Shown here: one piece after another, positions 54,531 through 64,000 of the stretch
Layout of the letters: each line of letters opens with the position of its first letter
How positions within the stretch are numbered: the first letter of the stretch is position 1
From: Sinohyriopsis cumingii
Taxonomy: Eukaryota; Mollusca; Bivalvia; Unionida; Unionidae
Reading direction: 5' to 3'
Assembly: GCA_028554795.2 (NCBI GenBank)
Contig: CM068835.1
Span: 34,054,901-34,118,900 of the forward strand
Length of the DNA: 64,000 nucleotides
Program-made: the position numbers and the translations under genes
The notes under the pieces: generated by a model
What the model was told of the DNA's origin: nothing
Seen by the model: the letters and a program-made list of their open reading frames with translations, nothing else
Database searches by the model: none

Positions 54531-57209
54531 ATTTCTCTGGAACACACGAAAACCCTTTCATTTTGAGTCCAACTTTGTATCAACTGTGCTACCGCGGCCC
54601 CCTTACAAATAGCTAGAAGATACTTATATGTGATTTTCATATTCCTTTGAATATTTTCTTTTGCTTTGGTTTTATATCTAACAGATTTTTAGACACTGTT
54701 GCGTGCATGATCATAAATGTTAAGGGTGTATTCACCGTTATCACCTTTGTTAGGACACCAAAAAATGATTTGTATTACATTCTGGGATTATGTACTAAAT
54801 AAGCAGGCTCGACATAGGATTTGCATGACTTTTGCCTTGTTTTTATATAAATTATAAGCCTGGAAGAACGGAAAAATCTTTATTTTCGGCAGATTTCATA
54901 GATGGAAACACATCCCGCTTCTTCCACTGATACTTTTGCATCCTCTACTTGCTTTTTGAAAGATTTTACAATTATTAGGCTGATACCATTTCAAAAATGA
55001 GTATGTACATGCATATGTGTTGTTTAACAGTATACAGACTACCGTTGAGATTTCTTGTTATAAACATCAACATAAATCTGGATAAATCTTAGATAATCAC
55101 AAATTTATCGCGTGGTGTTTATCTGCCAAAGCGGTATGCTACTATACATGAATCAGTTTGTTATTTTTATACCTGAAATTGGTTGCCATGATTATTATTT
55201 AAAACATCATTGCTAAAGTGTGAAAACTAAAAACGCACGCTTCTAGATTTCACATCGTGAAAAACAAATATGAACATCATCCACTGATGGTTGGTGGAGA
55301 TAATCATCAAACACAATACAGTAATCAAATCAAGTATATTAATTCAGTTTTAGTATTGACCCATAACGTACACCATTACATTCCACATGATGCATACGTC
55401 GTGGCGTAACGTAATGACATACTTATAATCTTGTCAAAATATGCTTAAATACCTTCCGTAAATAAATGAAATTTTTCATAACAATTTATAAATTTATATC
55501 CATTATGTGATAAATACATTCTTACAATCTGTTTTCATGTCGTAATTGTTTAATATATGAAATATTAAATATTTTCAGGCCAAGGATATAATAAATTCAA
55601 TGTGTTTAACTAATTTCATAAGAATTAATACTCTAAGAAAAGCCTCTACGTTTAAAAACAAATTTCACCGGAAAACGAATTATGTATGACTTTTCATTAA
55701 TGTCTCATTCATTAATATTGCATAGACATATTTAGTTTCACCGATGAAAAGAAAGGAAACCAATGCAATAATCAATTCATTGAAACAGGTTTATTTAAAA
55801 TGTATGTGTCTCTACAAATTTATTAGATAAAATATTACATAAATGTACAATATACAATAATTAGAAACTTGAAAACAATTTTTGAAATGTCGAGAATCTA
55901 CCCTTCAAACTTTATTTTTCTCACCTCTGTCACGGTGGCTGATGGAAAGATGCCGCAGCTGGAAGTTTCAAACAGCCATAAATATTATTTTAAGTCATTT
56001 TGTGAAAGGAATACATTGTCTTTCTTCTCTCAAAACTCTGAGAAATTTCAGGAACAAGCAAATTGAATTTTATTAATTTATAGCTTAACGGTGCCGTTTC
56101 CTACAATCGGACATAAAATGTGGGGTTTTTTGTGGAACATTCTCATCTACAACATGCACATCCACATCTCATATATTTGTATTACTATAGGTTTATATTA
56201 AAAAAGTGCCTGGAGTGATGCTTTACATGCATTTTTTGAGCAAACATCAGAACAATTACAGAGTAAAAGATTTTGGTTTACTCGTCTAGTTAGATAGCTA
56301 TAAATCGTTGTAAATTTATTAAAGAACAAAAACATTGCATAAAATTGAAAGACACGATTCTATGTTCAAAGACAATAAACACACTGATAATACGTCACAA
56401 AATGATTTACTAGGCTGTATAATCTCATTTCATAGTGCTAAATTACTACCGTTCTATTCCACTGTAATCCTGGCATAGTCATATTATTAGTATTCTGGTA
56501 TCAATAACATGTTGAAGATGGAGCTTGGTATTGGGGGGATGGACGCGATGCTCCCAAAGATTCATGCTTTCATCCACTTACTGAAAGTAACATTCGCGTT
56601 TTATGACTGTTGTCAAAGTGCAAAATGACGTAGGACTGTTTAAATAGTACATACAATTGCAGCTCCTACCATTCTCCCCTGACCTTAGATTCCGTCTTCT
56701 TGTGCCTTTTTAATACATTATCAGTTCCTTCTCGAATATAGTCTTTATTTTTCTTGTCGATTAAAAACATGGAAATTCTAACTCTAGAATGGCTCTAAAA
56801 AGATATGCATGTGTAGTATCGACTAAGGAGTAGACATACATATAAAGTCCATATTTGCTTCTACGATGGCATTGACTACATTCTAAAAACAAGGGTTTCC
56901 ATTCAGCAAAGTCATTTTAAATAGACGTTTTATTTCATGATTAATTACGTTTTATTCCTCGGTAAAGACTACTTTATGTTCTTATTATAGCTTCATAGAG
57001 TACACTGTACTAGAATTGAATGACTTAATGCATGATCGAAGTCGGGACGAAATATAAAAACACACATACCATTGACCTCAATGGCTTTTCAATGGTAAGA
57101 TTCGTTGTAGAATCGCTCACTTTGCTAACTCTATGATAAAATGAAAAGAATGCACTTTATCAAACGTACAAGCTAAGTTCCCGTATACAAAGCAAATGGA
57201 AGATCGGTA
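54531..57209. other. No gene recognised
   Basis: AT-rich, with no repeat or coding motif that I can support. Confidence 0.5.
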
Positions 57210-57451
57210 ACCCATGCTGCATGGACAAAGTTATACCGTGTCTTTTAGACCATATGTCAGTCAGTAATGTAAACTGTTTCAAAGATGTACGGTGTGTATT
57301 GCACCACTAATAATGTAAATCTTCTCAAAGTTGTTCCGTGTGTATTACACTATTAGTCTGTAATTTAAACCGTGTGTATCAGTCCATCATTCCGTAATAC
57401 AAACCGTCTCATGTTGTACCGTGTGTATTACACCATACGACAATAGTGTAA
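57210..57451. repeat. Minisatellite-like diverged repeat, about 50-60-bp unit
   Basis: Variants of taatgtaaac.gt.tcaaagttgtaccgtgtgtattacaccat recur about four times with unequal spacing. ccgtgtgtat occurs at least three times. Confidence 0.8.
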
Positions 57452-58862
57452 ATGGTCTAGAAGTTTAATGTTTTCAAATGTATAAATAAACCATGTGTCA
57501 TTATGTAAAGCAGAATTTCCAATCGTTTCCTATTTGGCCAACAAACAAATAGGAGGCAGCGGTTACAGTTTCAGTAACCCCAAACGTTTGTGTTCAGTAT
57601 GATAACACAAACAGAAACGTATAATTTGTTTTGTCCCACAAGAAACATGATCCAAAAGTGTACGTGTTTTATAAATGTTGCATCAGTCTATCTAAATACG
57701 ATGGTACATAACATAATTACGAAACATAAATATTTATGACATTTATATTACTATTTGCTAGCAAACTGCTTTACTTATATTGATTGAAATTCATCAAGAC
57801 GTATCAGTAATTAAATTTTTTTTGATTCTAACTTCCTTTACCAAGATTCTACTTTCTGTCACAATCATTACTGAAAATAAATACATAAAACCTGGATGTG
57901 TTTGCATATAATGATTGCTGATGGATTATTGTCAAACAAGAGACCTATATTACAAATAAAAAGGCGATTACCTTACCTTCCTTCTTCATACAATGAAAAC
58001 TATGACATGTAGAGCTATACTCGCAAACAGCAGAAATAGTAGAAGCAATATCAAATCAAGCTGAACTGAAAAAGGAAAATATTTATATTATTATCATCGT
58101 CTGACATTGCAATACATGCAAAATAATGATAAAGCGTAAATCTGCAATTCTTAGGTTGGACTAAACAATTTCTTTTGATTGGCTTTGGGGTAAATATTTT
58201 ATTCATCGTTATTTAGCTGTAATGTAGTTAACAATATAGAGTTTTACTGACTGTCAATCACTTTTGGAGATGGGTTTATGCAAAACGTATTAAGCAAAAT
58301 AAGTTAAAAACTTTTTTATGAAGCAAATATTTTGTTTCATGTTGTGCGTATAGCATTATAAAACCACGCAATATGGCCAATATGTACACCTTTAGCGTGT
58401 ACGCGTGGTTGATTTCATTGTATTGTATTGCAGTTGGTCGAATTTCATTTGACTGATTTGGTGCATGCATGCACTAGGTCCTTGTCCAACACTGACTAAG
58501 GCTCCGTTATACATTGTACCCGTTCTTGCAAATAAGAACCATATGAATGGTTTATTTAAGCAGGAATTAATCATTCTTCCAGTTTGACATATGAATGAAG
58601 TGTATTTTCTGCAATGCCACGCAGTTCTTTAAAAAGTCGTTATAACTAGATCATAAGTCTGATAACGATGACAATGACAGTGAAGAAAGTGAGGTTGAGG
58701 AGGAAAATGATGTTGGTGATTATGACATATGACGACGACGTAAAAGATTATGAAGACAAAGAAGGGGCCCAGGGAGGAAAAAGATGATGGTGTAGTTGTG
58801 ATTACAACAACCATATTGAAGAATAAAGATGAATGGGGTGCCTTTAAAGAAAGTAAAATAAA
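57452..58862. other. No gene recognised
   Basis: AT-rich; the right end (58,640-58,800) is purine-rich with GATGA/GACGA runs. Confidence 0.5.
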
Positions 58863-59063
58863 AGGTTCCATTTCCTTGACTTCAAGGCACCCAATAAGAA
58901 AGATGAATAGGGTGGAGAGGGAGGAGGCTGAAGAAGAATATGATTGGACACATATATCTGAGGCATATCATACCACCCAAGAAGGAAGACGAATGGGGTG
59001 GAGGAGGAGGAGGCTGAAGAAGAAGAATATGATTGGACACATATTTGATGCATATCATACCAT
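58863..59063. repeat. Purine-rich tandem repeat, about 83-bp unit
   Basis: aagaaagatgaatagggtgg...catatcatacca (58,897-58,977) repeats at 58,980-59,063 with a 3-bp expansion of gaa. A partial unit precedes it (aagatgaatggggtg, 58,827). The element-like block ttccatttccttgacttc aaggcaccca at its left (58,865-58,893) recurs at 59,522-59,550. The 118-codon frame across it is a by-product of the purine bias. Confidence 0.85.
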
Positions 59064-59943
59064 CCGCGCAATTACTTCCACGCGAAACTTGTTCGCAGTC
59101 GCATGAGTATGAACCAGCCGTATTTGTGCACTCTCACAAGGGATTAATTAACGTTCATTAATATTTGAAATGCAATGTATGCCTGACAATAAACGTTCTC
59201 TTAAATATTATTTTCAAACCTGCATCAATCTATCATACCCAAGTTACAGACAATGATACTCCAAGAATCTAAGTATCGCATCTGGGGACCAAACCAACAT
59301 TTAAGACACTCGTAAGTAGAAAGAAGTTTAATTTATAGGTTATTTTATTGTTAGGAGGAGAGAAGAGATACGTTTCTGCAACAAATTTCATCATGATACC
59401 CATATTATATATATAATGGAAGCTGTGAAATTTTAGAGAAAGCGTAGGATGAGCGTATTCGACTACCAATCAGTAAGTTCTTAATATTTTATAAATGCCT
59501 TTAAGGAAATTAAATAAACGTTTTCCATTTTCTTGACTTCAAGGCACCCAAACACTGCATTGCATTCTGACTCTAATATTCAATCACTACAAAACTTGGC
59601 ACAATTTGTCGACATATGTGTGATCAAATAAACATTATTATACAACCTGCATATGTGTTGATAGAGAAGTTTTGCATTTGTTGCTTCATAATCAACAATT
59701 GATAATATTTGATAATAATTTATATTTCTCTAAATATCTGCACAATTCGAAGTGGCAACTTACATAAGGGATAAAATGCAAAACAAATGATTAAAAGAAA
59801 ATACGTTCATGTCAAATTATTTTAGTGATAAAACTACATAATGTATTTTTGTGCACGCCCTTCTGATAATTACTTCCGAAAAGAGAAAATGTGTACAAGA
59901 AAATGGCCTAACAAATGGGCAATAACACATACATTTATTTTCC

Positions 59944-60059
59944 ATATACCCTGTCCCATCCAATGAAGCATTTGCAGAAGTAAGAACCGTCGGTATTAGT
60001 GCAAGTACCGCCATGTTCACTGGACATGCTATTTCCACATTTTCATCACAAACGTTTGT
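59944..60059 (-). pseudogene. Relic of an EGF-like domain exon
   Basis: Minus strand: NVCDENVEIAC in one frame, then EHGGTCTNTDGSYFCKC and FIGWD in the next. Together the spacing C-x6-C...C-x8-C-x-C matches a calcium-binding-type EGF domain (the NTDGSYFC core). A single-base shift between the two halves breaks it, and no further EGF repeats or splice-joined exons were seen nearby. It may be a stranded exon of a decayed multi-EGF protein, or one whose frame is restored by a sequence error. Confidence 0.6.
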
Positions 60060-60339
60060 AGCTTAGGCCAACATAAAATCAAGCACCGGTCTGCAATATT
60101 TTTCAGGAAATGCATCTAAATGACACAGTGGCAGTGAGTCAGTGCTCAGTCATCTTTAGAATATCATTAAACATGCAATATGTCAAGACAAGAACACATA
60201 TACGCAGCTGGAATATCTTTCTCATGAAATGCGTATTGCATAACATATTTACTGAGGATCTTTCGTTTGTTATGTATATTTAATTTTTTTGTCTGTTAAT
60301 TTATAGAACAATTATTCCATTACATTTTTATGAGAAAAT

Positions 60340-61286
60340 GGAGAACTTCCGAGGTACCTGCTGGTGGCGAGTGGTCAGTGAACTATCAAATTGTAGTTCC
60401 AAAATCATACAGATAGGAAATTCTCAGTCTGGCCCATGAAACTACTTTGGCTGGTCATTTAGGGATTATTACGACTTATCACAAGATCTTGAATCACTTC
60501 TTGAACAAAAATTAAAAGTAATGTTTGTAAATTCAGCAGCTCTTGTCATACTTGTAAAATGGTAGGAAAACCAAATCAAAAGATACACAAGGCTCGTCTC
60601 AACCTATTCCTGCATTTGACGAACCATTTAGCAGAATATTGGTAGAATGTGTCGGTCACTTACCTAAGACCAAGTCATGTACCCAATACTTGTTGACCTT
60701 AATGTACCGGTCATCACGATTCCAGAGGCAATTCCTTTAAGGAATATTAAAACTAAAACAATAGTAAAAGTTTTGATAAAGTTTTTATTCAATTTGGCCG
60801 TCCGGAATATGTCCAATCTGGTTAACGGTCAAATTTTATGTCTAGAATTTTCCAGCCAATTCTACTTGGATTTGGCATCCATCCATTCAAGTCAAAAGTG
60901 AAATGATGGTTCGACAGAACTACAGCGGAGAGAACCTTTAGGTCTGGAACTAGAGGTCTGTCTGTCTTGCTCATTCTTCAAAATTTTCTTTAGATTAGAT
61001 ATTACGGCCCTTACAAAGTTAGGAACAAAATAAGTTAAATTATAATAATAGCACTCCTGGGATGTAAATAAATTAATGGAGTACCAGTATGTTGAGAGAG
61101 ATAGGCAGGTTAAACATGCAATTAATTTAGTTGTACCTGTCCCATTCAGTAAGGATTTAAGTGATGAAATGCAATCGGATTCTACTGATTTTGGAGTAAC
61201 ACATCTTCGAAATTCAGAAATTATTAACAATCTGGACCAGAAACATTGACATTTGCAACAACAAGAAAGGAATGAACTGAAATAGT
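60340..61286 (+). mobile_element. Gmr1-type gypsy pol, part 1: integrase and linker to RT
   Basis: Plus strand. The sequence before the zinc-binding region reads SVNYQIVVPKSY. Then come LAHETTLAGHLGI (HHCC region, about 60,440-60,480), the core entry IPAFDEPF then VGHLPKT (60,610-60,670), and an open but diverged core frame (60,677-60,901). The post-integrase linker reads HAINLVVPVPFSKDLSDEM then STDFGVTHLRNSEIINNLDQ (about 61,118-61,250). The linker leads straight into the N-terminal approach to RT (QQQERNELK), where it is cut by the LTR at 61,287. Integrase thus precedes RT. Frameshifts and stops abound. Confidence 0.88.
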
Positions 61287-62222
61287 TGTTACGTGTTTAG
61301 GCTTGAATAAACAGTAACACAAGAAAACGAGAAAACAAAAACCTTTGAAAAATATCACAAATAATTTATTTCCCTGGAAAAATACTGTAAAAATAAATAA
61401 CAAAAATATGAGAAGTTACGGTTTCCATAATTAAATCCAAAATGTATACAAGAATAATCCACGGATTATTGCAGTCGTAATATTGAAATGTTCTAATGAT
61501 TTCAAGTTTGAGTCCCCACGAAGAATCCAAGATGGAAAGCAATGACGTATGCTGTAACTCGTACTGTGTTGACGTCTACAGTTCCTTGTACGAAAAAATA
61601 ATTTATCCTCCGGTCTTGGAAATCCAAACAGAATTTTCAATAAATGTCTTTGTTCAGGAATTCTGTATGAATACAATACAATAATATTTCCAGAGAAACT
61701 AATTAATCTTTTAAAGTCCAAATAATTTTTAGAAAAATTAACTAATACCTCAAAAACTCAAAACTTCATTTCTGGTCGCAATAGAAGAAAACAACTTGAC
61801 ATCAAGTGTTTAAAAGACCTGGACAAAAAATCACTATTAATTCTAAGTATTTTGCAATTTCGGAAATGCCTAATTGCGGAATATATTGCGAAATAGAGGA
61901 TGACATTGTCATATTTACATGTAAAAGTCACATAGCTCCTGTATGTCATTGATAGGAACCAATCATTATACTCCTAAAAAAGTTGTTTACTTGACCCTCA
62001 GTCAAGGCCAGGAACTAAGTCAAAATAGAAACAAGTGTTTCTATTATTAGGTATCTAAGTTAAAACTCAGGTCAAACTGACTTTTCCAGAAAATATCGAA
62101 TTCATTGTAAACATAGTTACATTATATTGACATGTAAAGAAAATAAAAAGATTCCAAAACCCACAAACAATCAAATCAAATCAACTTAAATCAAATATAA
62201 ATTAAATCAAATATATGTAACA
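61287..62222 (-). mobile_element. Solo LTR (about 936 bp) inserted in the Gmr1-type pol
   Basis: The plus-strand ends are TGTTACGTGTTTAGG and ATATATGTAACA. Internal blocks match the solo LTR at 45,496-46,375 in opposite orientation. Flanking 4-mers are tagt (left) and caat (right), each one transition from a shared CAGT. Taking out the LTR plus one 4-mer brings the interrupted pol frame back into register. Confidence 0.88.
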
Positions 62223-62770
62223 CAATTATCACTTGAATATGAGAACTGATTTCCAGATGTTCCTATAAGAATAAATAAAATTTAATATGACGTTGAAATT
62301 GTACATTCCACACCTATGAAAATACACCGTACAGGATGAACCCTCTCAAAGAGGAATACATGAAGAAGAAATTCAGTATTTGCTGGAGAATGATTTCACT
62401 GAACCGAGTATAAGTTGCTAGAGTTCACAAAGTATACTTATTCCAAAACCAGATAAAACTTTCCGCATATGCACTGATTATTGAAAGGTGAACAGGGTGA
62501 ATAAAAAAGATTCAGATCCATTACCAAAAATCGATGACTTCATTAACTCTGGATGGACTTTATCAATATAAAGTGATGCCGTTTGGAATGAAGGATTAGC
62601 CAAGTGTTTTTAACGTTTAATGAACATGATTACTTCTGGTCTAGATAAATGTGATACTTACATCGATGATGTCGTCATCTACAACGACACCTGGAAAGAA
62701 CATTTAGCGACAGTTCTAAAATTCTTGGACATATTTTGTTTGCAAATAATAAAAAGTAATCTCACGATAA
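62223..62770 (+). mobile_element. Gmr1-type gypsy pol, part 2: reverse transcriptase
   Basis: Resumes after the LTR with the RT approach (LEYEN, then MNPLKEEYMKK at about 62,339). It continues with ILIPKPDKTFRICTDY words spread over two frames (about 62,428-62,480), LYQYKVMPFGMK (62,562-62,600), and the catalytic box YIDDVVIYNDTWKEHL (62,660-62,705). Part of the palm between TDY and QYKVMPFG is missing. It ends in ordinary sequence before RNase H. Confidence 0.88.
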
Positions 62771-63269
62771 GGCTCACGTCATCAACGTAATTTCCAATTC
62801 CCTTGTATGCAGAATTTAACCTGTATAACCAATAAGGCAGTGACATATATATGATCCGAGCGTATTCGTGCAATTACCACCGTTTCTACAGGGAAAACTA
62901 TCACACTCGTTGATGTCTGCGATAGAACGGATGGTATATTTTAATGCACGGTCTTTATATAAACTTATCTAAATAAATTAAGATTTTCTAAAAATAATTG
63001 TCGCCCTTTGACAAAATGTTCTTATTTTGACTTAGTGTAACACATATGCCCCGCCGATGTGTATTGTCATCATAAAAAATATTGTATTTATACACCTCTA
63101 ATGTAATATAAACAATGATTTTGTACAAAATTAAATAAAAATTAACTCCCACTTTCTACATGCATTTTTCTTCAATCATCGCTTACATGACTGAAACGTA
63201 TCCCATGTATTTTATTCATAAGTTTTCGATTTCTGTAACCTAAACCTATGTTATTGATATCAATCAGAA
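62771..63269. other. No gene recognised
   Basis: AT-rich; no motif. Confidence 0.5.
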
Positions 63270-63640
63270 AGTACTAAATAAAGGATTGCAAATAATACTG
63301 TTAACAAAATTAGACATTGCCCTGAGAATATCAGATGTTACGCAATATTTATACAGTTTGCATCTAAATGAGACGGAGAAAGAATAGCGTTATGTACACG
63401 TGACGTGAAAGACAGGTTAACTGATATTATAATGATTAGCTTATCAAGTAAAAAGTACTAAATAAAGGATGAAAAATAACATTCTCTACAAAATTAGACC
63501 TTTCACTAAGAATAGCAGATTTTAAGTACTATTTATTCAGTTTGTATCTAATTGAGATGGAAATAGAATAGGGTTATGTTCACGTGACCTGAAAGGCAGG
63601 TTAAATGATATAACGTTTATCTCATCAAATCGTTTCAATG
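63270..63640. repeat. Diverged tandem repeat, 184-bp unit, two copies
   Basis: agtactaaataaagga at 63,270 and 63,454 start two aligned units. Both contain acaaaattagac, cagtttg.atcta, gagatgg/gagacgg, gttatgt.cacgtgac and ggcaggttaa. Divergence suggests an old duplication. Confidence 0.88.
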
Positions 63641-64000
63641 AGCTTGGGTGTGTGGAGAGGTAAATGAAAGCTATAATAAGCTCATTCATTCAAAATGTGT
63701 TTTCGTGCGAAAGAATAAAGAAACATAATCGTATACGGTGGACATTCTCACACTCCTGGTTCTCTGTTAAAGCTTATAAACACCCTATGTCAACGATAAC
63801 AGGCTAATATTGAAAACACCATACAGTGTAGATCATAATAATATTCGGACTAGTAACGAACAGAAATATCAAAAGTATAACATGTAACAATGGCTAATGT
63901 CCACTAGCCAATTTACTGATTATATAAATGCATGTCGCAAAAGTCACAAACTCAAGCAACATATCTTGCTCATCTTAGGTTGAAGGATATACATACATTT
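63641..64000. other. No gene recognised
   Basis: No motif or repeat seen up to the window edge. Confidence 0.5.

Noticed and set aside
58750..59106. 118-codon open frame rich in Lys, Arg and Glu
   Set aside because: It follows the purine-rich 83-bp tandem repeat; no domain and no conservation beyond the repeat.
60892..61230. 112-codon minus-strand open frame
   Set aside because: It is the antisense shadow of the Gmr1-type linker region on the plus strand.

Overview
The window is nuclear DNA from an animal, most likely a mollusc. It is AT-rich and intron-rich. It is crowded with decayed transposable elements, long (AT)n, (GA)n, (AC)n and (ACAT)n microsatellites, and tRNA-derived SINEs of the kind found in bivalves and gastropods. 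Nothing points to a bacterial or organellar source. Species cannot be fixed from the sequence alone.

The only host gene I can model completely is a VMO1 (vitelline membrane outer layer protein 1) homologue on the minus strand. It has three phase-0 exons (44,869-44,687, 34,877-34,671 and 33,620-33,375) that together encode 211 residues. The second intron begins with GC rather than GT. A second, damaged VMO1 copy lies at 10,982-12,346. It keeps an open last exon, has lost its stop codon, and retains only about 39 nt of exon 2. It sits in a diverged segmental duplication: copy A at about 7.6-13.3 kb, copy B at about 30.7-35.6 kb. An isolated, frameshifted EGF-like domain relic lies at about 60.0 kb.

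The rest is mobile-element debris. (1) Two Ty3/gypsy-class fragments (17.5-18.8 kb minus; 60.3-62.8 kb plus) place integrase upstream of RT or RNase H, the copia-like order of Gmr1-type elements. The second is interrupted by an opposite-strand solo LTR, whose family also occurs at 45.5-46.4 kb and 13.3-13.7 kb. (2) A gypsy fragment with the usual RNase H-integrase order lies at 53.0-54.5 kb. (3) Polinton/Maverick remnants comprise a protein-primed DNA polymerase B (27.7-30.1 kb) and a capsid protein of the F54H12.2-like family (36.1-36.8 kb). An integrase tail of uncertain origin is present in both duplication copies. (4) There are several non-LTR retrotransposon fragments: a CR1-like family at 0-1.26, 43.2-44.1 and 52.6-53.0 kb, others at 15.7-16.9 and 22.7-23.4 kb, and an ORF1-like piece at 51.8-52.15 kb. 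(5) Three SINEs and one fold-back element with GCGCGC-rich inverted arrays (41.5-42.1 kb) complete the list.

Long stretches (37-41, 47-51.8, 54.5-58.6 and 62.8-64 kb) hold no gene I can support. I found no intact autonomous transposon and no operon-like system. The most informative points are the Gmr1-type domain order, the nested LTR, the VMO1 duplication with exon erosion and stop loss, the Polinton debris around VMO1, and the fold-back element.
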